Of a stretch of 64,000 bases of DNA, positions 26,188-34,513 are shown in pieces. The notes beneath the pieces are model-generated. The model searched no databases. It was not told the DNA's origin and saw only the letters and a program-made list of their open reading frames with translations. The stretch lies in assembly GCF_900116765.1 (NCBI RefSeq), contig NZ_UETC01000005.1:186001-250000 (forward strand), written 5' to 3'. Each line of letters opens with the position of its first letter. Position 1 is the stretch's first letter. Source of the stretch: Jannaschia seohaensis (lineage in GTDB: Bacteria > Pseudomonadota > Alphaproteobacteria > Rhodobacterales > Rhodobacteraceae). The position numbers were made by a program, and so were the translations under genes.

Positions 26188-27383
26188 TGGATTGGGAGGC
26201 GCTGCGCGGTCAATTTCATCTGCCGAAAGGCGTGATCTATCTGGACGGCAACTCGCTGGGGCCGATGCCGCGGGCGGTGCCCGTCCGCGTCGGCGACGTC
26301 ATGGAGGAATGGGCCGATCTCCTGATCCGCGGCTGGAACGAGGGCGATGGCGGCGGAGGCTGGATGGGCTGGCCCGGGCGCATCGGCGACCGGATCGCGC
26401 GGCTAATTGGCGCAGCCGAGGGCACGGTGACGGTGGGCGACACGCTGTCGATCCGGGTCTATCAGGCGGTGGCCTCCGCGCTGCATCTGGCGGGGCCGGA
26501 GCGGGCGGTCGTGCTGTCGGATGAGGGTAACTTCCCGAGCGACCTCTACATGGCCGAGGGGCTGGTGAGCACTTTGGGCCGCGGAGAGCTGCGCGTAGTT
26601 CCGCCCGAGGCCGTGATGGATGCACTGACCGAGGAGGTCAGCGTGCTGATGCTGACGCAGGTCGATTATCGCACGGGCCGGATGCACGACATGGCGGCTC
26701 TGGACCGGGCGGCGAAGGCCAAGGGCATCGTCACGGTCTGGGACCTCGCCCATTCGGCGGGCGCGCATGAGGTGGACGTGACCGCCGCGGGGGCCGATTT
26801 CGCCGTGGGCTGCACCTACAAATATCTCAACGCGGGGCCGGGGGCGCCCGCCTTCATCTATGTCCGGCCGGAGCTTCAGGACCGGGTGCGCCCGGCGCTG
26901 GCCGGCTGGCTGGGCCATGCGCGGCCCTTCGCCTTCGAGCTGGGCTATGCGCCCGGCGAGGGAATCGATCGGATGCGGGTGGGCACGCCGCCGGTGCTGC
27001 AACTCGCGGCGCTGGATGCGGCGCTCGACGTCTGGGACGCGGTCGATATGGGCCAGCTCCGGGCGCGCTCATTGGCCCTGTCGGGCCGCTTCGCCAGCGC
27101 GGTGGCGGCGCGCTGCCCGACCTTGACGCCGGCCCTGGCCCCGGACGTGCCCCGCGGCAGCCAGGTCAGCCTGCGCCATCCCGAGGGCTATGCCATCGTC
27201 CAGGCGCTGATCGCCCGCGGCGTGATCGGCGACTTCCGCGCGCCCGACATTCTGCGCTTCGGCTTCACGCCGCTCTTCCTGTCGGAGGCGGATGTGGACG
27301 CGGCGGTGGCCCATCTGGCGGAGGTCATGGAGCGCGAGGAATATGCGCAGGATCGCTTCCGCACGCGCCGGGCCGTGACCTAG
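26187..27383 (+). CDS. kynU: Kynureninase
   Basis: A 398-residue PLP enzyme (fold type I) that cleaves kynurenine to anthranilate and alanine. Family features are YLDGNSLGPMP at the N-terminus, the substrate-proximal GWNEGDGGGGWM loop, the aspartate region VWDLAHSAGAHEVD and the PLP lysine in GCTYKYLNAGPG. The start overlaps the SDR gene stop by four bases. Tryptophan dioxygenase and kynurenine formamidase are not in the window. Confidence 0.92.
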   Translation: MDWEALRGQFHLPKGVIYLDGNSLGPMPRAVPVRVGDVMEEWADLLIRGWNEGDGGGGWMGWPGRIGDRIARLIGAAEGTVTVGDTLSIRVYQAVASALHLAGPERAVVLSDEGNFPSDLYMAEGLVSTLGRGELRVVPPEAVMDALTEEVSVLMLTQVDYRTGRMHDMAALDRAAKAKGIVTVWDLAHSAGAHEVDVTAAGADFAVGCTYKYLNAGPGAPAFIYVRPELQDRVRPALAGWLGHARPFAFELGYAPGEGIDRMRVGTPPVLQLAALDAALDVWDAVDMGQLRARSLALSGRFASAVAARCPTLTPALAPDVPRGSQVSLRHPEGYAIVQALIARGVIGDFRAPDILRFGFTPLFLSEADVDAAVAHLAEVMEREEYAQDRFRTRRAVT

Positions 27384-27468
27384 CGGCCAGAAATACCACT
27401 GCATACCGCGATCGTGCTGGGCAGGGGGCGCCGCAGGCGCTAGCTGCTGCCCAAGACCGGAGGCATCC

Positions 27469-28746
27469 ATGTTGCGCGATCATCCCCGCCGCTACGACTT
27501 GGCCAACGAATTGCACGCGCGGCCCTTCCCGTCGCTCAAGGCGCCCTGCCGCGCGGCCTTCCTGGCGATCAAGCGCGAGAAGGACGCGGTGGGGCGTGAC
27601 CGCGCCGCGGATCGCGCCCATCTCGACGCCCTGCTGGAGCGGTTCGGCGGCGACCGGCCCGCCCCCGGCGCGACCCATTTCTTCGGCCAGCTCGGCAAGC
27701 ACCGGCTGAAATGGGAGAGCCATACGGAATTCGTCACCTACACGCTGTTCTCCGATGGCGTGGCGGAGCGGCCCTTCGATGGCGCGATGTTCGACGTCTT
27801 CCCCGCCGACTGGCTGGCCGAGGCGCCGGGTGTGCGGCTGACCTCGGCCTTGATCCGGGTCGAATCCGAGACCCTGGCGGATGCGATCGAGCAGAAGATC
27901 CAGGACTGGTTCGTCCCCGAGAGCCTCGCCGCCAGCCGGGTCCTGGACGATAGCGCGCTGATCGCCTCGGATTTCCGCATCGACAGCGCGGGCCATGTCC
28001 GTTTCGCGGCATTTGTCGCGGACGATACCGGCGCGCGGCGGGTCGGCCGGATCGTCCAGCGGCTGACCGAGATCGAGACCTACAAGGTGATGGCGATGCT
28101 GGCCCTGCCGCGGGCGCGGGCGCTTTCGACCGATGTGGGGCGCATGGATCAGGAATTGTCGGATCTGGTCGGGCGTCTGCGGGCCGGCGAGGCGGGGACG
28201 GACGAGACGCTGGAGGGCCTCTTGGAGATCGGCTCGGAGCTGGAGACGATGCTCGCCCGCTCCGCCTTCCGCTTCGGCGCGCAGGAGGCCTATGAGCGGC
28301 TGGTCCATCAGCGCATCGAGGTTCTGCGCGAGGAGCGGTTCGGCGGCCGTCAGACCTTTGCGGAATTCATGATGCGCCGCTTCGACCCGGCGATGCGCAC
28401 CTGCCGCTCGGTCCAGGGCCGGATGGAGGCGCTGGCGGAACGGGCCAAGCGGGCGGGGGACCTGCTTTCGACGCGGGTCAACGTGGACCGGGCGAACCAG
28501 AACGCGGCGCTGCTGCGGTCGATGGACGAGCGCGCGGCGGCGCAGCTGCGCTTGCAGAAGACGGTCGAGGGGCTCTCTGTCGTGGCGATCAGCTACTACG
28601 CGCTGGGGCTGGTTTCGGCGCTGGTCTATCCGCTGGGGGCCCAGGCGGGGATGCCGAAGGAGATGGTCTCTGCCTTGGTGGTCGTCCCGGTGGTGGCCGC
28701 GGTTTGGGTGGTGGTGCGCCGAATCCGGAAGGTCGTCGAGCAGTGA
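27469..28746 (+). CDS. DUF3422 family membrane-anchored protein
   Basis: 425 residues. The opening RRYDLANELHARPFPSLKAPCRAAFLAI is typical of DUF3422. The middle is largely helical with Arg/Glu-rich coiled-coil-like segments. Two hydrophobic helices close the protein (about 368-392 and 400-418: VVAISYYALGLVSALVYPLG and MVSALVVVPVVAAVWVVV), so it is probably anchored to the inner membrane with a large cytoplasmic N-terminal part. No biochemical role is established for the family to my knowledge. AGGCATCC precedes the ATG. Confidence 0.88.
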   Translation: MLRDHPRRYDLANELHARPFPSLKAPCRAAFLAIKREKDAVGRDRAADRAHLDALLERFGGDRPAPGATHFFGQLGKHRLKWESHTEFVTYTLFSDGVAERPFDGAMFDVFPADWLAEAPGVRLTSALIRVESETLADAIEQKIQDWFVPESLAASRVLDDSALIASDFRIDSAGHVRFAAFVADDTGARRVGRIVQRLTEIETYKVMAMLALPRARALSTDVGRMDQELSDLVGRLRAGEAGTDETLEGLLEIGSELETMLARSAFRFGAQEAYERLVHQRIEVLREERFGGRQTFAEFMMRRFDPAMRTCRSVQGRMEALAERAKRAGDLLSTRVNVDRANQNAALLRSMDERAAAQLRLQKTVEGLSVVAISYYALGLVSALVYPLGAQAGMPKEMVSALVVVPVVAAVWVVVRRIRKVVEQ

Positions 28747-28750
28747 GGAC

Positions 28751-28817
28751 GGGGAGGGGGGCTCTGCCCCCCGTCCGGCAAGCCGGACTCCCCCCGAGGT
28801 ATTTTAGGCAAGATGAG
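28751..28817. repeat. C-rich intergenic hairpin repeat, copy 2
   Basis: In the convergent gap between the DUF3422 gene and argB. Two hairpins stand in a row: GGGGGGC-tct-GCCCCCC (28756-28772) and GTCCGGC-aa-GCCGGAC (28773-28788). They are followed by CCCCCCGAGGTATTTTAGGCAAG. The last part matches the tail of copy 1 at 13445-13472. It may act as a bidirectional terminator. Confidence 0.65.
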
Positions 28818-28831
28818 GCGGAGGGGCGGGC

Positions 28832-29698
28832 TCAGGCCTGCCGGATGAGGGAGCCCGCGCCGTGGCTGGTGAAGAGTTCCAGCAGCACTGCGTTCGGGAC
28901 CCGGCCGTCGAGGATGACCACGGCGCGGACCCCGGCCGCCAAGGCGTCGAGCGCGGTTTGGGTCTTGGGGATCATGCCGCCGGCGATGGTGCCGTCTTCG
29001 GTCATCGCGCGGACCTGGGCGGCGGAGAGTTCGGTCACCACTTCGCCGCTCGCGTCCTTGACGCCTGTTACATCGGTCAGCAGCAGCAGGCGGTCGGCCT
29101 TGAGCGCACCCGCGATGGCGCCCGCGGCCGTGTCGCCGTTGATATTGTAGGTCTCGTCGTTCTCGCCGGTGCCGATGGGCGCGATCACGGGGATCATCTC
29201 GTCACGGAAGAGCGAGTGCAGCAGGCGTGGATCGACCTCGGACGGGGCGCCGACGAAGCCCAGTTCCGGGTCGTCGGCGACGCAGGTGATCATGTCGGCA
29301 TCTTTGCCCGTGAGGCCCACGGCCCGGCCGCCTGCGGTGTTGAGCGCCTGCACGATCCGCTTGTTGATCTCGCCGGCCAGCACCATCTCGACCACCTGCA
29401 TGGTGGCCGCGTCGGTCACCCGCTTGCCGCGCACGAAGGTGGACTGCACGCCCAGCCGCTCCAGCATGGCGTTGATCATCGGGCCGCCGCCATGGACGAT
29501 GACCGGGTTGATCCCCACCGTCCGCATCAGCACCACGTCGCGCGCGAAGCTGGCCATCCCCTCGTCGGAGCCCATCGCGTGGCCACCCAGCTTGATGACG
29601 ACCGTCGCGTCGTCATAGCGGCGCAGATAGGGCAGCGCCTCGTTCAGGGTGCGGGCGATGGCGGCGTTGTCGCGGTTCATGTCGTCTCTGGCTCTCAT
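28832..29698 (-). CDS. argB: Acetylglutamate kinase
   Basis: A 288-residue amino-acid kinase, second step of arginine synthesis (N-acetylglutamate to N-acetylglutamyl phosphate). Motifs: [11 protein letters not shown] (ATP), [16 protein letters not shown] (substrate glycine loop), [14 protein letters not shown]-like segment as [17 protein letters not shown], and [24 protein letters not shown]. The start [11 protein letters not shown] follows GGAGGG by four bases; the second ATG six codons in is possible. The N-terminal helix suggests the arginine-sensitive hexameric type. Confidence 0.95.
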   Translation of the reverse strand: MRARDDMNRDNAAIARTLNEALPYLRRYDDATVVIKLGGHAMGSDEGMASFARDVVLMRTVGINPVIVHGGGPMINAMLERLGVQSTFVRGKRVTDAATMQVVEMVLAGEINKRIVQALNTAGGRAVGLTGKDADMITCVADDPELGFVGAPSEVDPRLLHSLFRDEMIPVIAPIGTGENDETYNINGDTAAGAIAGALKADRLLLLTDVTGVKDASGEVVTELSAAQVRAMTEDGTIAGGMIPKTQTALDALAAGVRAVVILDGRVPNAVLLELFTSHGAGSLIRQA

Positions 29699-29718
29699 GG
29701 GTCCCTCCGAGGGAGTGC

Positions 29719-30303
29719 CTAGACGGTCGCGGCGGCGGAGGCCAGCGACGGAAAGCGGGGACCGGCGAAGTCGAGCCCGGTCGCGGCCTCGGCCCGCAAG
29801 ACGATTTCAGCGGCGGCGCGGGCGTCCTCCTCCCCGTCATGGTGGCGGAAGGTCAGGCCCAGATGGCGCTTGAGGGAGGCGAGGCCGTGGCCGGTGCCGT
29901 GGGGGCGCCGGAGCTCCGGCCAGGCGCGGCGGGCGACGCGGACGCTGTCGCGCCAGGTCCAGGCGGGCGGGGGCAGGTCGCTGGCGGCGCAGGCCTGGCC
30001 TATGGCGGAGCGGTCGAAGGTGGAGTGCTGGAAGACGAGATGCCCGCCGACGATGGCGTCGAGCAGGGGCAGGATGTCCGCAAAGCGGGGCGCGCCCCGC
30101 ACCGTCTCGGCGGTGATCCCGTGCACGAAGGCGCAGGACCAGTCGCTTTGGCCTGGATCGACATAGGTGGACCAGGTGGCCGTCGTGCCGTCCGCGCGCG
30201 CTCCCGCGATGCCGATCTGGCAGATGGAGCCGCGGCGGCGGTCCGCTGTCTCGACATCGAGTGCGAGGAAGCGGAAGGGGCCGGGCAAGGGAGAACGAAG
30301 CAT
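29719..30303 (-). CDS. DnaQ-like 3'-5' exonuclease (DEDDh)
   Basis: About 194 residues. The DEDDh exonuclease residues are visible: Asp and Glu in LALDVETAD, Asp in [14 protein letters not shown], and His/Asp in the [17 protein letters not shown] segment. [16 protein letters not shown] is the usual exonuclease strand-helix. It resembles the proofreading epsilon fold and RNase T/ORN relatives, but no polymerase is fused. Start uncertain: ATGs at 30303 and 30318 both lack a good RBS. It ends 21 bases before the argB start; engB lies upstream. Confidence 0.8.
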   Translation of the reverse strand: MLRSPLPGPFRFLALDVETADRRRGSICQIGIAGARADGTTATWSTYVDPGQSDWSCAFVHGITAETVRGAPRFADILPLLDAIVGGHLVFQHSTFDRSAIGQACAASDLPPPAWTWRDSVRVARRAWPELRRPHGTGHGLASLKRHLGLTFRHHDGEEDARAAAEIVLRAEAATGLDFAGPRFPSLASAAATV

Positions 30304-30374
30304 GACCGTGCGTAGCATCCCCGCCGCGGCGGCGGAAGTGGGCGCGGGGGCGGCGCGGCGCCGTCTGCGATCGC

Positions 30375-31025
30375 TCAGGCGATCTCGGCGATGACAGAGC
30401 GGAGCGTCGGGATGCCCCAGCCCTTCTCGCTGCTGGTGACGATCAGCTCGGGGAAGGCGGCGGGGTGTTTGGCCAGCGTCGCGCGGGTGCGGTCGAGGAC
30501 CTTCTCGCGCTCGGCCTCCTTCACCTTGTCCGCCTTGGTCAGCACCGCCTGGAAGGTGACGGCGGAGGCGTCGAGCAGGGACATGATCTCTTCGTCGACA
30601 TCCTTCGGCCCGTGGCGGGCGTCGATCAGGACGAAGGCGCGGCGGAGCGAAGGCCGCCCGGCGAGATAGGCCTTGAGCAGGGCCTGCCATTTGGCGACCT
30701 CCTTAACCGGGGCATTGGCGAACCCGTAGCCTGGCAGGTCCACCAGGTAATGGCTGTCGGCGAGGGTGAAGAAGTTGATCTCCTGGGTGCGGCCGGGCGT
30801 GTTCGAGGCGCGGGCGAGGGCCTTTCGCCCGGTCAGCGCGTTGATCAGGGTCGACTTGCCGACATTGGAGCGACCGGCGAAGCAGACCTCGACCCGGTCG
30901 GCCGGGGGCATGCCGGACATTGCGACGACGCCCTTCAGGAACTCGCCCCCGGTGGCGAAGAGCTTGCGCCCGCGCTCCTCCGATTCGGGGCTGGGGGCGT
31001 CGGCGACGGGGAACGGCAAGGTCAT
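30375..31025 (-). CDS. engB: Ribosome biogenesis GTPase EngB (YihA/YsxC)
   Basis: A 216-residue TRAFAC GTPase needed for 50S assembly. GTPase boxes: G1 GRSNVGKST, G2/G3 NTPGRTQEINFF and DLPGYGFA, G4 TKADK, G5 TSSEKGWG. The ATG at 31025 overlaps the upstream acetyltransferase stop (ATGA), and the family N-terminus fits. It belongs to the minus-strand chain yidC-MOSC-acetyltransferase-engB. Confidence 0.95.
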   Translation of the reverse strand: MTLPFPVADAPSPESEERGRKLFATGGEFLKGVVAMSGMPPADRVEVCFAGRSNVGKSTLINALTGRKALARASNTPGRTQEINFFTLADSHYLVDLPGYGFANAPVKEVAKWQALLKAYLAGRPSLRRAFVLIDARHGPKDVDEEIMSLLDASAVTFQAVLTKADKVKEAEREKVLDRTRATLAKHPAAFPELIVTSSEKGWGIPTLRSVIAEIA

Positions 31026-31666
31026 GTCGCGGACTCCAGCGCGGTAAGATCGGCGCCACGGATGGCGTCGAGGTTTCGGGTGATCTTCGCCGCGTCCCAG
31101 TCCCACCAGGCGATGGACAGGAGGCGGGTGACCGTGGCGTCGTCGAACCGCGTCCTGACCACGCGCGCGGGATTGCCCGCGACAATGGCATAGGGCGGCA
31201 CGTCCCGGGTGACGACGGACATGGCCGCCACGATGGCGCCTGCGCCGATGGTCACGCCGGGCATGATCGTCGCGTGGTCGCCGATCCAGACATCGGGGCC
31301 GATCACCGTGTCGCCCTTGTGGGTGGCGGTCCAGCTGGCGGGATCAAAGCCCTCCTCCCAGCCATGGCCGAAGATGTTGAACGGGAAGGTGGAGAACCCG
31401 TCCATCGCGTGGGTGCCGCCATTCATGAAGATGCGCACGCCATGGGCGAGGGCGCAGAACGGCCCGATGGTCAGGTGATCGCCGAAGAAGTCGAAATGGT
31501 GCAGCACGTTGCGGTCGAAGAAGTCGCGCGTCTCGTCGCGGTCGTCGTAATAGGCATAGGCGCCCACGGTGACGTTGGCGCGGCCCTCGGCCAGGGGGCG
31601 CAGGAAGACCGTGCCGGCATAGGTCGGCGCCATCGGGGTCAGGGTATCGGGATCCGGGCCTACCAT
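31022..31666 (-). CDS. CatB-related hexapeptide O-acetyltransferase
   Basis: About 214 residues. The left-handed beta-helix is obvious in the hexapeptide run VIGPDVWIGDHATIMPGVTIGAGAIVAAM, flanked by GGTHAMDGFSTFPFN with the catalytic His of xenobiotic acetyltransferases. The substrate may be a sugar, a thiol or an antibiotic; nothing decides. The ATG at 31666 overlaps the MOSC stop and has GGGGGA nine bases upstream; the alternative ATG at 31633 (203 residues) has no RBS. The stop overlaps engB. Confidence 0.85.
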   Translation of the reverse strand: MVGPDPDTLTPMAPTYAGTVFLRPLAEGRANVTVGAYAYYDDRDETRDFFDRNVLHHFDFFGDHLTIGPFCALAHGVRIFMNGGTHAMDGFSTFPFNIFGHGWEEGFDPASWTATHKGDTVIGPDVWIGDHATIMPGVTIGAGAIVAAMSVVTRDVPPYAIVAGNPARVVRTRFDDATVTRLLSIAWWDWDAAKITRNLDAIRGADLTALESAT

Positions 31667-32391
31667 TCGAGCCGGTCCCCCAGGGCGATCTCGCCGCCTT
31701 CGACGACGGTCAGGCCGATGCTGAAATCGCGATGGCCCACCTCGTCGAGGACCGAGAGTACATCCGCATCGCGGCGGCCGGTTTCGGGGTTCGCCTCGGT
31801 CGAGCGGCACCGCTCGATTCGGTCGAACGCCTCCAGCACGGCCCCGCCGAGGCGCAGACGCTTGCCGATCAGGTCGAACTCCTCCCACGGCGCGAGGCCG
31901 TCGATCCAGAGGTTGCAGCGCCAGCGGTGGATCGAGAGGGGGCGGCCGAGGCGCCCCTCGACCACGCGATGGCTGGCGAGGTTGCCCAGCGTGATCGAGG
32001 GGTCGGCGGTATCGGTCATGCCCCGGGACGCGGGCGCGCGGACCAGGCGAACGGGCGCGGCGCGGCCCTCGGGGACCAATGGGGCGAGCCAATCGATCAG
32101 CGCGGGCCCCTCCGTCTCCGGGTCGAAGGTCAGGGGCGGGCGCTCCGGGTGGGTCAGCCGGAGGCGGTCGCCCTCCCATCCGGCCTCGATGGCCATCAGG
32201 GCCGGGGTCGTGGCGACACGCAGGAAATTGGCGCAGCGGGCCCATTCGCCGTCGACGGCTTTCGACGCGTCATGGGCCACGGCCCAGAGCCGGTCGCCCG
32301 GCAGGGTCTGCCCGGCGTTCAGCGCGACCCGGGCCACCTGTTCCCGTCCGACGGACTTGATCGGGTGGCGCCAGATCGCGCTCAGGGTCAT
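31660..32391 (-). CDS. MOSC domain protein (MOSC N-terminal barrel plus MOSC domain)
   Basis: 243 residues. The start LSAIWRHPIKSVGREQVARVAL is the MOSC N-terminal beta-barrel, and the second half (TADPSITLGNLASHRVVEG, RWRCNLWIDG, RIERCRSTEANPETGRRD) is the MOSC domain with its conserved Cys. MOSC proteins bind or carry molybdenum cofactor and reduce N-hydroxylated compounds, or act as Fe-S/S carriers. It is coupled by ATGA to the upstream yidC stop and overlaps the acetyltransferase start downstream. Confidence 0.88.
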   Translation of the reverse strand: MTLSAIWRHPIKSVGREQVARVALNAGQTLPGDRLWAVAHDASKAVDGEWARCANFLRVATTPALMAIEAGWEGDRLRLTHPERPPLTFDPETEGPALIDWLAPLVPEGRAAPVRLVRAPASRGMTDTADPSITLGNLASHRVVEGRLGRPLSIHRWRCNLWIDGLAPWEEFDLIGKRLRLGGAVLEAFDRIERCRSTEANPETGRRDADVLSVLDEVGHRDFSIGLTVVEGGEIALGDRLEW

Positions 32392-34421
32392 CGCCGCTTT
32401 TTCCGGGATTTGCGGCTTTTCGAGCCGGAGCGCGGCTTGGTCGTGTCCCCCCCCACAGTGGAGGGCTCCGACGCGTCATCGGGCGCGTCGGGCGAGTTCG
32501 CGGGGGCTTCGGCGGCCTCGTTCGCGGGGGCGTCGGCCTTGGCCTCGGTCGGTTTTGCCGGCTTCTTGTCCTTACCCGTGCCGGCTTCGGCGGCGGGCTT
32601 CTTGGTGAAGGACGACTTGATGTTGCCGAAGAGGTCGGGCTTCGAGCCGTGGGAGCGCATGATCGCGTATTGCTGCACGAAGGTGATCGTGTTGTTCGCG
32701 ATCCAGTAGACGATCAGGCCGGAGGCGAAGCCGCCCAGCATGAACATGAACACCCAGGGCAGCCAGGCGAAGATCATCGCCTGGGTCGGGTCGGTGGGGG
32801 CCGGGTTCAGCTTCTGTTGAAGCCACATGGAGATGCCCAGCAGGATCGGCAGGATGCCGATGAAGATCAGCGCCAGGATCGAGTTCGGGTCCGGCGCCGC
32901 GAAGGGCAGCAGGCCGAACAGGTTCATGATCGAGGTCGGGTCGGGCGCGGACAGGTCCTGGAAGGGGCCGAAGAACGGCGCGTGGCGCAGCTCCAGGGTG
33001 ACGAAGATCACCTTGTAGAGCGAGAAGAAGATCGGGATCTGGAGCAGGATCGGTAGGCAGCCCGCGGCGGGGTTCACCTTGTTGACCTTGTAGAGCTCCA
33101 TCATGCCCTGCTGGAGCTTCTGGCGGTCGTCGCCCGCCTTCTCCTTGAGCTTCTCCATCTCGGGCTGGAGTTCCTTCATCCGCGCCATCGAGACGTAGGA
33201 TTTGTAGGCCAGCGGCAGAAGGATCGCCTTGATGCAGAGGGTCAGCACGATGATCGCGATGCCCATATTGCCGATCATCGCGTTCAGCCAGTGAAGCCCG
33301 GCGAAGATCGGCTTGGTCAGGAAATAGAACCAGCCCCAGTCGATCGAGTCGATGAAGCCCGCGACCGGCTGGGTCTCGTCGTTCTGATATTCGCGGATGG
33401 TCGCCCATTCCTTGGCCCCCGCGAAGAGCCGGCTCTCGGACACATGGCTCTCGCCCGCGGCGACCTCGCGGATCGGCAGACGGGTCTCGGTCTGGTAGAT
33501 GTCTGCCGTGTCGACATATTTGACGACCTCGGTGAAGCGCATGCCCGCCGACGGGATCAGCGTCGTCATCCAGTATTTGTCGGTGAAGCCGATCCAGCCA
33601 TCCTCGGAGGCTTCGGTCATCTGCACCATCCCGCCCTCTGCCGCGATGCGGTCCAGGTCGGTCATGTCGTCGTAGTTGATCTCCATCAGCTCCCCGTCGG
33701 AGCGGGCGACGACGCCTTCGTGCAGAATGAAAAAGTTGACCGTATCGGGTTCGCCATGGCGGGCGACCAGGCCGTAGGGGGCCAGCCGCACCGGCGCGCC
33801 GGTGTCGTTTCGCACGCCCTGGCTGACGGTGAACATATAGTCGGCGTCCACCGCGATGGTCTTGGTGAAGGTCAGGCCGCTGCCATTGTCCCAAGTCAGC
33901 GTCACCGGCGTCTCGTGGGTCAGCACGGCGCCTTCGGGCGCGGTCCATTCGGTGTTGGCCGTGGGCACGTCCTCGAAGCCCAGAGACCCGCCCGGGATCC
34001 AGCCATGCAGCGCGTAATAGGCGTCCGGTCCGCCGGCCGGGTTGAGCAGCGTGACGATCGGCGAGTCGTCGTCAATCGTCTCGCGGTAATCCAGCAGCGA
34101 GATGTCGTCGATTCGCCCGCCATTGAGCGAGATCGAGCCCGTCAGGCGCGGCGTCTCAACCGGGATGCGTGGGGCGGAGGCCAGCGCGGCGGCCCGGCTC
34201 TCGGCCGGGGTGACTGCGACGGATCCGGGCGCGGCAGTGGCACCGGGGGCCATCGGCGGCGTGATCGCGCCGCCCTCGGCATCGAGCACGAGCCCCTCGC
34301 CCGCCGCCAGATCGGCTTCGGTCGGCGCGGGCGGTTCCGGTGGGAAGAGGACGAACCAGATCAGCAGGACCACCGCAGAGAGAACGGTGGCGAGGATGAG
34401 GTTCTTGTTCTGCTCGTCCAT
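32388..34421 (-). CDS. yidC: Membrane protein insertase YidC
   Basis: A 677-residue Gram-negative-type insertase. N-terminal signal anchor NLILATVLSAVVLLIWFVLF, a large periplasmic beta-supersandwich domain (about 70-400), and the conserved five-helix insertase region starting at GWFYFLTKPIFAGLHWLN. The hydrophilic-groove arginine sits in the coiled region after KAILLPLAYKSYVSMARMKELQPEM. The C-terminal tail is long, Ala/Pro/Lys-rich and ends in a basic KSRKSRKKRR stretch likely to contact ribosomes. Start at MDEQNKN; six codons upstream are not family-like. rnpA and rpmH, its usual neighbours, are not upstream here. Confidence 0.96.
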   Translation of the reverse strand: MDEQNKNLILATVLSAVVLLIWFVLFPPEPPAPTEADLAAGEGLVLDAEGGAITPPMAPGATAAPGSVAVTPAESRAAALASAPRIPVETPRLTGSISLNGGRIDDISLLDYRETIDDDSPIVTLLNPAGGPDAYYALHGWIPGGSLGFEDVPTANTEWTAPEGAVLTHETPVTLTWDNGSGLTFTKTIAVDADYMFTVSQGVRNDTGAPVRLAPYGLVARHGEPDTVNFFILHEGVVARSDGELMEINYDDMTDLDRIAAEGGMVQMTEASEDGWIGFTDKYWMTTLIPSAGMRFTEVVKYVDTADIYQTETRLPIREVAAGESHVSESRLFAGAKEWATIREYQNDETQPVAGFIDSIDWGWFYFLTKPIFAGLHWLNAMIGNMGIAIIVLTLCIKAILLPLAYKSYVSMARMKELQPEMEKLKEKAGDDRQKLQQGMMELYKVNKVNPAAGCLPILLQIPIFFSLYKVIFVTLELRHAPFFGPFQDLSAPDPTSIMNLFGLLPFAAPDPNSILALIFIGILPILLGISMWLQQKLNPAPTDPTQAMIFAWLPWVFMFMLGGFASGLIVYWIANNTITFVQQYAIMRSHGSKPDLFGNIKSSFTKKPAAEAGTGKDKKPAKPTEAKADAPANEAAEAPANSPDAPDDASEPSTVGGDTTKPRSGSKSRKSRKKRR

Positions 34422-34513
34422 GAGACCTGTCCGGGGCATGTCGGGAATTCCGCGCCGTTCAACAGATGGCGCGCCGGAAGGTCAAGGCGAAACCCGAGCC
34501 TCGGCGCGGGAGG

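Noticed and set aside
31022-31666. Chloramphenicol resistance determinant
   Set aside because: The hexapeptide acetyltransferase is related to CatB-type enzymes but sits in a conserved housekeeping chain with no mobile context; resistance cannot be claimed.
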